NCBI GenBank assembly: GCA_019188255.1 | Contig: JAETXT010000003.1 | Coordinates: forward strand, 1,674,001 to 1,738,000 | Direction: 5' to 3' | Length of the DNA: 64,000 nt | Source: Verticillium longisporum | Lineage: Eukaryota > Ascomycota > Sordariomycetes > Glomerellales > Plectosphaerellaceae | Shown: in pieces, positions 25,068-36,060 of the stretch | Position numbering within the stretch: position 1 is the stretch's first letter | Layout: each line of letters opens with the position of its first letter | Program-made: the position numbers and the translations under genes | The notes under the pieces: generated by a model | The model's database searches: none | Seen by the model: the letters and a program-made list of their open reading frames with translations, nothing else | What the model was told of the DNA's origin: nothing

Positions 25068-28000
25068 ATGTCTGACTCGGACTTCGAGACGATCCGCCAG
25101 CTCCAGGCCGGGCGCAACGCTGCCGCTGCCGCCAAAAAGGCTCCAACGCCTTCGACCCTTCGAACCAGCGCCCCGACACGGTCAGCACCAAGCAGAAGCT
25201 TACCGACACCGTTGACACCGATCTCTATGATGCCAACGGCGCCGATAAGTTTGCTGGCTATGCCACCTCTATTCCTACCGGCATCAACGGCGACGATGAC
25301 GACGACGACATGAACGGCGTCGACAATACGCGCCGCCTCGTCGGCCAGTATACTGCCTCTCGCGACATGCTCGACGAGTTCTCTCGCGGCGATGGCGTCG
25401 AGGAGGAAGACGTGCTTGCTGGCCGCGGCGAGAAGAGCAACCGGATCACCGATCGCGAGACCGACTATCAGAAGCGCCGCTTCGACCGCGTCCTCACCCC
25501 TACCCGCGCGGACCCTTTTGCCGCAAACCGTCAAGCTGGCGCCGCCGAGGGTGGCTCGACCTACCGCGATGTCATGGAGGCAAAGGAGCTCGAGCGCGAG
25601 GAGGAGCGCGTCCGCCGCGCCATCCTGGACAAGGCCGAGGGCAGGGTCGAAGATGGCAACACGGCTCCGGCAACCCTGACCAACGGCGACGACAAGGAGA
25701 ATGGAGACTCTGGATCGACTGGGCTCGCTGCTGCCGGGCGCAAGAGGAAGAAGAGATGGCATGTTTCATCCACTCCCACAGACGCCGCGGCAGCCGCCCA
25801 GCCTGGTGGTGGCGGCAAGAAGCGAGCCCTGTGGGATCAGGCGCCCGCCCCTGGCGCTGCGGATGTCAAGAAGTCGTCTCGCTGGGACCAGGCTCCTTCT
25901 GCTACCCCGATGGGCAACCAAGGACTGGCTACGCCCATGCACCCTTCGCAAGCCGGCGGTGCCATCTTGCCGACCACCTTTGGCCCCGACATGTCTGGCC
26001 GTAACATGCCGCTCAGCGACGAGGAGCTTAACGAGCTCCTTCCCGGAGAGGAGCAGGGCTACAAGATCCTCGAGCCCCCTCCCGGCTACGCTCCGCTTCG
26101 CGCCCCAACCCACAGGCTTGTGGCAACGCCTGCTCCGCAGAGCGGCTTCACCATGCAGGACCCTGATGCGGTCAGGCTTAGCGGCAAGCCTGTACCGGGA
26201 GAAATTCCCGGCATTGGCGACCTTCAGTTCTTCAAGGCCGAAGATATGGCCTATTTCGGCAAGCTTACCGACGGCGCCGACGAGAACGATCTCAGTGTGG
26301 AGCAGATGAAGGAGAGGAAGATCATGAGGCTGCTCCTCAAAGTCAAGAATGGTACACCACCAATGCGCAAGACTGCTTTGCGACAGCTCACAGACAATGC
26401 TAGGCAGTTTGGAGCTGGTCCACTCTTCGACCAGATTCTGCCCCTCCTCATGGAAAAGACTCTGGAAGACCAGGAACGCCACCTGCTCGTCAAGGTCATC
26501 GATCGTATATTGTACAAGCTCGATGACCTTGTTCGGCCCTATGTGCACAAGATTCTCGTCGTCATTGAGCCGCTGCTCATCGACCAAGACTACTATGCCA
26601 GAGTGGAGGGTCGTGAGATCATCTCCAACCTCAGTAAAGCCGCTGGTCTCGCCACCATGATCAGTACCATGAGGCACGACATCGATCATACCGATGAGTA
26701 CGTCAGAAACACCACCGCCCGAGCCTTCGCCGTCGTGGCCTCGGCGCTCGGCATTCCAGCTCTTCTTCCTTTCCTGAGAGCCGTCTGCCGAAGCAAGAAG
26801 CAATGGCAGGCGCGACACACGGGTGTCAAGATTGTGCAGCAGATTCCCATTCTTATGGGGTGCGCCGTTCTTCCCCATCTGAAAGGCCTTGTGGACTGCA
26901 TCGCCCCCAACCTGAATGATGAGCAGACCAAGGTCCGCACCGTCACCAGTCTGGCCATCGCCGCCCTCGCCGAGGCATCGAACCCCTACGGTATCGAAAG
27001 TTTCGATGACATCCTCAACCCCCTCTGGACAGGCGCGCGAAAGCAACGAGGCAAGGGTCTTGCTGGCTTCTTGAAGGCTGTTGGCTTCATCATTCCCCTC
27101 ATGGACGAGGAATACGCCAACTACTACACGAGCCAGATCATGGAGATTCTCCTTCGAGAGTTCTCCTCGCCAGACGAAGAGATGAAGAAGGTAGTGCTCA
27201 AGGTGGTGTCCCAGTGTGCAGGTACCGATGGTGTCACCGCGGGCTATCTCAAAGAACACGTCCTCGACGATTTTTCAAGAGCTTCTGGGTCAGAAGGATG
27301 GCCCTCGACAAGCGCAACTACAGACAAGTGGTTGAGACCACGGTCGACATTGGCCAAAAGGTCGGTGTCAGCGAGATCATTGAGAGAATCGTTGTCAACC
27401 TGAAGGATGAGAGCGAAGCATACCGCAAGATGACGGTAGAGACGATTGAGAAGATCGTCGCGAGTCTGGGTGCTGCCGATATTGGCGAGAGACTCGAAGA
27501 GCGACTCATCGACGGCATTCTGCACGCATTCCAGGAGCAGAGCGTCGAGGACATCATCATGCTCAATGGCTTTGGCTCCGTCGTCAATGCACTGGGCTCC
27601 CGGTGCAAGCCATACCTCCCACAAATCGTCAGCACCATTCTCTGGAGACTGAACAACAAGTCAGCCACTGTACGACAGCAGGCAGCTGATCTTATCTCGC
27701 GCATTGCTATGGTCATGAAGCAATGCGGCGAAGACGCGCTCATGGGTAAACTTGGTGTCGTGCTCTACGAGTACCTGGGCGAGGAGTACCCGGAGGTTCT
27801 TGGTTCCATTCTAGGCGCCCTTCGATCCATCGTTACCGTCGTTGGTATCACACAGATGCAACCGCCCATCAAAGACCTACTCCCCCGTCTCACCCCCATT
27901 CTTCGCAATCGACACGAGAAGGTCCAAGAGAACACCATCGATCTCGTTGGTCGTATCGCTGATCGTGGCCCTGAAAGCGTCAATGCACGAGAATGGATGC

Positions 28001-28737
28001 GAATCTGTTTCGAGCTCCTTGACATGCTGAAAGCCCACAAAAAGGGTATTCGTCGTGCGGCCAACAACACTTTCGGTTTCATCGCCAAGGCCATCGGCCC
28101 CCAGGATGTTTTGGCTACTCTGCTCAACAACCTGAGGGTGCAAGAGCGCCAGTCTCGTGTCAACACGGCTGTCGCTATTGGTATCGTGGCCGAAACCTGC
28201 GCGCCTTTCACCGTCCTGCCCGCTCTCATGAACGAGTACCGTGTTCCCGAACTCAATGTTCAAAACGGTGTACTCAAGTCACTCTCCTTCCTTTTCGAGT
28301 ACATTGGCGAGATGGCCAAGGACTACGTTTACGCTGTCACACCACTGCTCGAAGACGCGCTCATCGATCGCGACCAGGTCCACCGACAAACAGCTGCGTC
28401 CGTTGTCAAGCACATTGCGCTCGGCGCGGTTGGCCTCGGCTGTGAGGACGCTATGATCCATCTTCTTAACCTTCTCTACCCGAACTTGTTCGAGACGAGT
28501 CCACACGTCATTGATCGCATCGTCGAGGCTATCGAGGCTGTCCGCATGGCTGTCGGACCTGGTGTCGTGATGAACTATGTCTGGGCGGGTCTCTTCCACC
28601 CGGCACGCAAGGTACGCCAGCCCTATTGGCGGCTGTACAACGATGCGTACGTCCAGGGCGCGGATGCCATGGTACCATACTATCCCAACCTCGACGAAGA
28701 CAAGATGGACAGGCCAGAGTTGGCTATCATGCTTTGA
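25068..28737 (+). CDS. SF3B1: U2 snRNP splicing factor SF3b subunit 1 (SF3B1/Hsh155/Prp10), two frame breaks
   Basis: Largest SF3b subunit; it clamps the U2 snRNA-branch-site duplex in the spliceosome. The start [13 protein letters not shown] at 25068 follows CAAG. The N-terminal half holds the U2AF-binding-like ULM repeats with [18 protein letters not shown] and [10 protein letters not shown], then [16 protein letters not shown] repeats begin near 26300 with [20 protein letters not shown] and continue to the end, including [19 protein letters not shown] and [10 protein letters not shown]. The frame breaks twice: at 25134-25138 (five A) and 27271-27275 (five T). Both are one-base deficits inside invariant sequence, with no room for an intron. 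Corrected length is about 1223 aa, close to the family norm. As SF3b1 is essential, true inactivation is very unlikely. No intron is visible. Confidence 0.97.
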
Positions 28738-29294
28738 GCGAAGCGAAATCAAGGGCTGTACTAGGGAAAAATATGGGTTTTCTTTGCGGGATGGGGTGGC
28801 AGGAAACTTGTGGTTTGGCGCATGGAAGCCATGCATTCATTGTAATACTCTCCTGTGTAGGTAGAAGCTGAGGAGGAAAGGACAGCATCCCGCGACGGCG
28901 TCTGGGGGATGCAATTGACTTTTTTTTCGGGGATAGCACAGATTGTTGTGTGCGAAATATGCTTGTGAACTATGAATGAATTGGGTCTGTACTTGGTGTA
29001 CATGTGGCCGTCTCGCATCTCGCATCCTTCAAATCGGATGGAAGTAAAAGCTCTAGGCTGAATCGTGCTTATCACTCATGATAATTCCGCCACCATCAGG
29101 GCCAGTCCATAAACCGTTGGCTTTTTAAGCGACCTAGTCTCATATGGTGCCTGATCAAAGAGGTCGCAGATTCCCTGTGTCTGACGCCAGGGCAGACCGC
29201 GGCAAGTGCGTGTGCAGTGCCAGATCTCCGCTGCAGCCTCAGCCTTTTCACCCTGGCAATCGTAGTTTTGGAAGTTGGTCTCTGTTTCGTCCCT
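28738..29294. other. Convergent 3' region between SF3B1 and LSM2
   Basis: 557 bp holding both 3' UTRs. The T/A-rich run near 28920-28930 may help polyadenylation on either strand. No gene is seen. Confidence 0.55.
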
Positions 29295-29840
29295 CTATTT
29301 CGCCTTGGCCTGTTGAGCGGCTGCTTCTAAAAGGGATGTCAGCGATCCACAATATCGTAAGCCGGCAGAAACTAAACCTACCCCTCCGTGTCGCATCCTC
29401 CAGCAGCGGCACATCTACAGACGCAGCAGGAAGATGAACATAGCGCACAACTGAGCCACGAATGAAGACATTCTTGACGGAACTCTGCGGTGGCCGGTTA
29501 GCAAGTGGACACTCTTGCCTGACACACATGCTGCGCCTTGGCCTATGCTCTTCTCGCAAAGGAAGGCAGAAACAGCGGGTGAGAGGGGTTCTAGGCGACG
29601 AACCAGGTGCGGGTACTTCAGCTCCTCGACGACTGAGATGTCCTCGAGCTTGATGTTCAGGTACTGGTCGACGCTCTTGAGCGTGCCGCGGATCTGAATG
29701 TCGTTCTTGAGCTCGATGGTGACCTCATGGTCGATGAGGGTTTTGAAGAAGCTAAGGGGTCGCGTCAGTGACTGTTTCGTGCCGAATTCACATGCTCTGA
29801 TCCGGCGCATGAGGCTCGATGCCTACCTGAAGAACAGCAT
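29295..29840 (-). CDS. LSM2: U6 snRNA-associated Sm-like protein LSm2
   Basis: Subunit of the Lsm2-8 ring that binds the U6 snRNA 3' end and of the Lsm1-7 ring in cytoplasmic mRNA decay. Four exons (29840-29827, 29751-29604, 29484-29382, 29326-29295) join in phase to 98 aa, the family length. The product begins MLFFSFFKTLIDHEVTIELK; Sm motif 1 includes LKSVDQYLNIKLEDI and Sm motif 2 is FIRGSVVRYVHLP. It ends EAAAQQAKAK. The first coding exon is only 14 nt and the last 32 nt, so simple ORF calling misses most of it. Introns use GTAGGC, GTTCGT and GTAGGT donors. A CACGTG element lies about 137 bp upstream of the ATG. Confidence 0.95.
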
Positions 29841-30176
29841 CTTGTCCTGGCGTTTTGGTGGTGAGCTGGAATACGGTGACGATGAGCTTGGATGAGCTTT
29901 GAGTGTCGTGATGCTGGGGCTGTATTGAGGTGACCCGCTCGTTGGTGTTGTGGGGTACGTACCTCGACGAGAAAATCACGTGAGCACGCGCTGCGTTGTA
30001 TGTGGTCTCGGTGTAACTCGGTGTGCATGGAATGGGTGATGGGGAGGGACACAGCCATCTCCTTGGGTGACATGGCATAGATTGTATACCCTTTTCTGTG
30101 GTTCTATCACAACGCGATTTTGAGATTCTCATCTTGATCCTCTAAGCCGGATTTGATTTACATTCAATGGATATCC
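29841..30176. promoter_or_regulatory. LSM2 promoter and UTP12 3' flank
   Basis: 336 bp between two minus-strand genes in tandem. It contains CACGTG at 29977-29982, discussed separately. Confidence 0.6.
29977..29982. promoter_or_regulatory. CACGTG E-box in LSM2 promoter
   Basis: Palindromic CACGTG within TCACGTGAG, about 137 bp before the LSM2 start. This is the core bound by bHLH factors such as Cbf1-type proteins. Function here is inferred from position only. Confidence 0.35.
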
Positions 30177-33115
30177 TTATGACACCTGTACAAACGCCCT
30201 TTTCCGCACAACCTTGCTGTCGTTGTCCTCATCCCATGTCTCGTCAACATAATCCTTGACACTCTTCGCCTGCAATTGCATGCCGACAACCTTCAGTGCG
30301 GCAATGTTGTAGCCCATCTCGTTCTTCTGCTTCCTTAGTGCCGCCCTCAGGTTCGCCCGTATGCCATCCAGCATGGTCCTCATCGTACGGCTCGACACGA
30401 TCTGCCTGTGGTGCGTCTTGAGCATGAAGAACAGAATGCGGCAGGTCAATGGCATGTTCATGGAACGCTGCGCGAATAGGTCGAGGAAGGTAAAGAGCAT
30501 GGGGACAGTGGAGAAGGGCAGCACAAGAAGCGCGTCATGGAGTGCGGAGGCCTTGATGCGCTGCAGCACAGACATGACGTGCGTCTCGGCACTGATGTTG
30601 CCGAGAGCAACGAAGATGACATTGCGCTGTGGTGGCTGCGCATGCGGATTCGTCAACTTGGCCTGCTCATACTCCTTGAGCAGGTTGAGATCCGCCATGC
30701 CCAGCTCAAGGGCCTCGGCGATGCGCTCACCGGCCATGAGCGTCTCGACCGTCTGCTTGGTCGCCGCGCCGACCTCGCCGTTGGCATCCTCCGCGTCAGG
30801 ATCCCGTTCGAGCGAGCCCGTGAGGGTGCTCTCGTAAAGCTCCTCCAGCTCCTTCTCGCGCTCTTCCTCGAGGAAGATCTGCTCGTCCGTCTCGTCCCAC
30901 ACGCGGATGCTCTTGTCGTGTCCTGCGCTGACGAGGGTCCTGCCGCTGTGGCTGACGGCCATTGCCCAGACCTCGCCGTGGTGGCCGTCCAGCCTCTGAA
31001 TCTGCTCAAACTTGTCGCCGTCCCAGTACTTGATGCACCGGTCCTTGCTGGCGCTGAAGAAGTGGTGACCGTTGCCATCTGAATTATGATGGACAAAGGC
31101 AACTTGCAGGATACTGTCTTGGTTACCAAAAACTGCCTTGTTGCAATCTCCAAAGTCGAGGCCCCATATCCTGATATTCTTGTCGGCAGAACTAGTAATG
31201 ATGAGCTTGCTGTCGTAGGAGATGTCCATACTCAGCACGGGGAGCTTGTGACCGTAAAGGTTGAGGTAGAGCTTGAGACTGTCGACAAAGAAGACCTTCA
31301 CCGTGCTGTCAAGGAGTGAAACAGCCAGAAGCTTCGCGTCGGGAGAAAACTTAAGGCTGAGAATATCGTCCGCAACCTTCAGTATCCTCGACTGGGCAAG
31401 TTTCAGCTTGGGTGTTGTGCGGGTGGTGCCCAAGATCTCCTCCTGAACAATCTGGAAGTTCCAGAATTTCGCCGTCTTGTCTGCGCTGCCAGACACCATG
31501 GACTTGCCGTCAGGATGAACCTGGAGAGACCAGATGGCACCTTCGTGGGCCGTGACGCTGTCCAGAAGGCTGGCCGAGGCGACGTCGAAAAGCTCCAACT
31601 CGCCTCCCTTGGTGCCAACCACTACAACTTTGTCTCCTGGAAGGAAAGAACAGCACAACGCATAGCCGCACTCGAAGGTGCGGATGCATGTCTGTGTCTT
31701 GATATTCCAAATCTTGAGGCTCCCGTTCGACGCCGAAGCCAGCATCTTGTCGTCAGAACTCAGCGACACAGAGCGCACATCTGTCCTGTGTCCTGGAAGA
31801 TCAACGGAAAGAGATCGTGTGTAATCCGGAGTGTCCTCCTTCTTCGCCTTGCCAGAATCTTTAGTGGGAATGCTGTAGTACTCCAGCTGGTTGTTGGTGG
31901 TGCCGAGGACGAGTTGAATGGACTTGCTGCCGCTGCCGACAGCCCAGTCAACCGAGCGGACCTTGCCGCCAGTTCGTACGATCACGTACTGGACAAAGTA
32001 ATCGCTGGCCTCGGCACTAGAGAGATCATCGGCGGCGTCGGCTGTATCGCCCATCTCCTCATCCTCCGTCTTTCCATCCTTGGCCTTCTCTCTTCTCCTC
32101 TTCTTCTTGCGTGCCAAAGACTTCTTTACCTCGGCCTCTGATCGAACGCGCCAGACTTCAGTCGACTTCTCGGAGCCGTGAACCGCAAAGTAGTCGCGCT
32201 TTGGGTGGAAAACGACTTCGGTAGCCCTGTCCTTGCTCTGGCGGAACAATGTTCCGCGGTCCTGCACAAAATTTACTGACTGCGGAGCGTCTACACGACC
32301 CTTCATCGAGGCCAGGCCGGCAGTGTCGATGAACCAAACCTTCAGTTCGCCGTCGTTTCCAGCAGTCACACATCCGTTGTAGTCTGGTGACAAGCCTAGC
32401 GCCCAGCACTCGCCGTTGGACTGGGCAATGTGCGTTTCGATACAGTGCCGCGACGACAGGTCCCAAAGCTTAATCAAGGAGTCCTTGCCGGTCGTCAAAA
32501 GATAGCCTTCGGCGTTGTCGCTGTCCAGGGCCATAGCTTGCACATCCTCCTCGTCATCGGGCTGCGCCTCAGGCTCAACAAATCGAAGACCGGTGATTTG
32601 ATCCTTGTGACCTCTCAGTTTGTACTGGCCGACCTCAGCGACAAGATCCCAAATGATGACATCCGTGTCTTTGCTTCCACTGGCCAGTCTGACACCAGCC
32701 TTATCGAAGGCTAGATGTGTGATGGCAGAAGAATGGCCCTGGAAGTTGACAATGACCGTCGCAATCTTGCTGTCCCAGAGCCGAATACTGCCGTCTTCGT
32801 AGCCCACGGCGTACACATCCTTGTCGGCTTTGCTTTGCGCAATAGCAGTGACGGGCAGCGTGCATTTGTCGTCTCTCCACCTGCTCAGCAACTCTCCCTT
32901 TTGATGTCCCAGCACAAAACTTCTTCATTGGCGGCAACGACGACCTGGCCGGCGCCTGTGCCATTGCGATCTTTGGACGTCCATACGAGGTTCGAGGTAC
33001 TCGATGCGACAACACCGAACGACTTGGTGTGTTCGTATTTCCTGTGAAGATGGTTGTGTCAGTGGACCGTCAAGACAACGTCAGTCTGAGCCACTCACAA
33101 GTATGACTTGACCAT
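30177..33115 (-). CDS. UTP12: U3 snoRNP / SSU processome WD-repeat protein UTP12 (DIP2/WDR3), one frame break
   Basis: Component of the UTP-B subcomplex of the small-subunit processome; it acts in nucleolar pre-18S rRNA processing. Exon 1 is 33115-33099 (17 nt, MVKSY plus two bases) and exon 2 runs from 33041 to the TAA at 30179-30177. Many WD40 units are visible (VYAVGYEDGSIRLWD, LASGSKDTDVIIWDL, MLASASNGSLKIWN, MVSGSADKTAKFWN, LVSAGHDKSIRVWDE). A basic KKRRREKAKD patch interrupts the first propeller. The C-terminal Utp12 domain covers LFTFLDLFAQRSMN to about MLDGIRANLRAALRKQKNEM. The frame breaks at 32899-32902, a TTTT run (AAAA on the coding strand), between CWDIK and GELLSRW; one missing base explains it. 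Corrected length is about 960 aa. Confidence 0.95.
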
Positions 33116-33416
33116 CTTGCCGACTCTCCTGCGCACTGGAGAATGTCAATCGCACTATGGTGGAGGGCGCCGTCTTTGAACCTGATCCTCAAATTCTCCC
33201 GCCGCCAGAAGCGGGAAACTTTTTCTTATCGATAAGAGATCGATCTTCAAAGCTCCGATAAGCTTGACGACATCACGTGGGGATGTACCGATGTATCCGC
33301 CAGCCACAGCCACGAAGCTCCAACAGCCAGAGAGCCCCACCATCGGTCCAAGGCATCGTCATTCGCAACCGCATCAACACGAACGAACGAGTAGGTGGCC
33401 ACGCAGCACCGGCAAG
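33116..33416. promoter_or_regulatory. Bidirectional UTP12 / ARPC2 promoter
   Basis: Only 301 bp separate two divergent start codons. The interval contains an ATCGATAAGAGATCGAT near-palindrome at about 33227-33243, further GATA cores and a CACGTG at 33274-33279. Both genes are growth-related, so co-expression is plausible. Confidence 0.65.
33274..33279. promoter_or_regulatory. CACGTG E-box between UTP12 and ARPC2
   Basis: CACGTG in the context ATCACGTGGG, near the middle of the divergent promoter. Recognised as a bHLH core site; activity is inferred. Confidence 0.35.
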
Positions 33417-34592
33417 ATGCTTCTCCTCGATTACCAGAATGTCCTCATTCAGTCCGTGCTGACCGAGAGGTTCTCTGGGTGAGTAATTCCCCACTATGGT
33501 CGAGTGGCAATGCTTCCGGCTGACACGGAGACGCAGTGTCCCTTCCGCCCACATCGCCCAGTCGGTGTCCGACTTCGACGGTGTCATCTACCGCATCTCG
33601 ACCCGCGAGACGAAGACCCAGATCCTCCTTTCCGTTCACATCCGGTGCTTCAAGGACCTTGTGCAGTACGGTGCCGAGCAGGTGCTGCAGAGGGAATATG
33701 AGCAGTTTGTCGTTGCGCCCGAGGCGGGCTACGACTTCTCCGTCCTTATTGACCTCGAGAAGCTTCCCGCTGAACAAGGTTCGTCACTGCCAAGCTCCAT
33801 TCTAGCATTCACGAGCTGACGAGCCGACAGAGGAGCGCGATGCTCTCGTTCACAAGTTCGCCATGCTGAAGCGCAACGCCATGGCTGCGCCATTCGAGGC
33901 CGCGTACGATGAGCATTATAAGCTGAAGGAAGAGGCGTCGAAATACACCTCTGAGGATGCGCCTCAGGGCGTCAAGGAGGGCGGTGCTATCAAGGCGATT
34001 CATTACCGCGAAGAGGAGGCCATCTACATCAAGGCCAGTCACGACCGAGTAACCGTCATCTTTAGCACCATCTTCCGCGAGGAGACGGACCGTGTGTTTG
34101 GCAAGGTGTTCATCCAGGAGTTCGTCGATGCTCGTCGTCGGGCTATTCAGAATGCGCCGCAGGTCCTGTTTAGGAACGATCCTCCCCTGGAACTGCAGGG
34201 CGTGCCCGGCGTGAAGGATTCCGGGTCCGGCGAGATCGGATACGTCACCTTTGGTCAGTGTGCTCACCAACAGGATACCTGCTACTTCGCTGACCGATTG
34301 CAGTTCTCTTCCCTCGCCATCTTACTCCGCAACGGATGCCCGAGGTTATCTCTCACATTCAGACGTTCCGAGACTATTTCCACTATCACATCAAGGCATC
34401 GAAGGCTTATATTCACTCCCGTATGCGCAAGAGGACTGCAGACTTCCTGCAAGGTATGAGATCCATGTATGTGTGCAATCAGGGCTTCGCCGCTAACAAG
34501 AATCGTCAGTTCTCCGGAGAGCTCGTCCGGACGCCGAGGAGAAGGAGAGGAAGACGGCAAGCGGCAGGACGTTCAAGGTTTCGGGTGCTTAG
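33417..34592 (+). CDS. ARPC2: Arp2/3 complex 34-kDa subunit ARPC2
   Basis: Structural core subunit of the Arp2/3 complex, which nucleates branched actin at cortical patches and hyphal tips. Five exons (33417-33478, 33537-33778, 33831-34253, 34304-34453, 34510-34592) join in phase to 319 aa, the family length. The protein begins [19 protein letters not shown]; conserved stretches are [57 protein letters not shown] and [20 protein letters not shown]. All four introns have GT/AG ends and lengths of 50-58 bp. The C-terminus is basic ([13 protein letters not shown]). No frame break is seen. Confidence 0.96.
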
Positions 34593-36060
34593 GCTCCATG
34601 ATGCCGGCGAACCAGGGGGCGGCTGTCTTTGGGACTTTCCAGATAACAGGGCAGGTAGGTATAGTGAAGACCGTGACCCTCGTGGGGTGTAAAGAGCGAC
34701 ATGACGTAGTGACGTGGCCTTCTCATTTAAACTAAAAGAATCAAATCAAACACTTGAAGTTCTTTGCAAGTGGTCTGCAGATATCGTGTCCCTGCGCTCG
34801 CCTGGAGAGGTCGCAGGGCAACAGAGGGGGTTGGCTGTAGTGGTACCAATGAAACGCATTGCAGGTCTGGGTGTTCGAGGGGATGAGATATGCCCTGGAC
34901 ACACTGGGCCTCTTCCCAGCCTCTGTTATGGTGTTGATTGGCTCAGTGTATGGCCTGGCCCTTATATTTGGTTAATCACCTTTACTACCTTGGTCAAAAG
35001 TTACATCCTTGCAACCGATTTAATACCTTCACAAATACTGCCTCTGAGTCGTCCGTGTACCGACCCTCAGGTAGAAAGGGAACTCATCCAATAATCACCG
35101 CCATGAAGCATCTCGGCCAGGACAGGTGTGATGGGCGAAGGGTTATTCTTGGATGCGACGGCTTCTGTCGAATTCGTTGGGATCACTCCTCCGACTCACC
35201 AGTCTTGGAAACTTAGGTTGCCAGTGGCGAGCCACACAGCTTGATATTGTACAAAGTCTCGGAAAGTATACCAGTCTCTCACACGCGGGTGCGGCACGGA
35301 AACAATACCATCAGACCAAGCGAACATAGTAGTCACCTGCTCATCAGGTCAAGGTCCATATTTGTGCGCGGCTTGATGAACTTGCCACCTCGTCGGGGGG
35401 TGATAAGCGCAGCCCGGGGCAATGTCAGTAGACACAAGCAAGGCACTTGGTGCGAGGGAATGTTCGGACAGCGGAACATTGGTCATAATAGTCGATCCCA
35501 CTTACAACAGATGTTCCAATGTGGAGACCGATGCCCTGGTTTCTCAACCATGAATCTATCTGGTGCAGCTTGTGACATGCGCATGGTCCCTACCAAGAAC
35601 GAGCCTCGTCGACATGACCGTCCCTGACTAGGCGCAATGAGACTCCAAGGCGCGATTGAATCATACGGACTATATTTCAATCATCATGAGGTGCTCGCGA
35701 GAAAGGGCCTCGTGTTCCAACCGGCGGCGACACTGGCCGTGTTTGACGAGCAGTGGATTAGCCCCTTGATTTTGATTTGGGGAGGGGAGAAGGGCTGGGG
35801 TTAGTGTCGCCGCTTTAAAGAGCATGTACGGGAGCTTGCTTACAGAGAGAGGTACTGTAGGTACCTACCTTGGTAGGTAGGTACGTTACCCGTGTAAGGC
35901 TGATGGCGCAAACTCAAATCACACAGCTTTCTCAAACTGCGATGGAGGATTTGGAAACTAATTTTCAACGTCAAGCAAGGAGTACGCTCCGCTGGATTTT
36001 GTACATGACGATTGTCGTCAGTGTAAGTAAATCTATGTACAAGAAGGATCGACGCTCCCC
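34593..36060. other. Intergenic region between ARPC2 and the HEYGH gene
   Basis: About 1.5 kb downstream of two convergent genes. A dense cluster of TAGGTA/TACCTA words is at 35857-35884. No supported gene. Confidence 0.55.

Noticed and set aside
25766..27259. 497-codon minus-strand frame opposite SF3B1
   Set aside because: Mirror of the SF3B1 codon bias; no recognisable domain.
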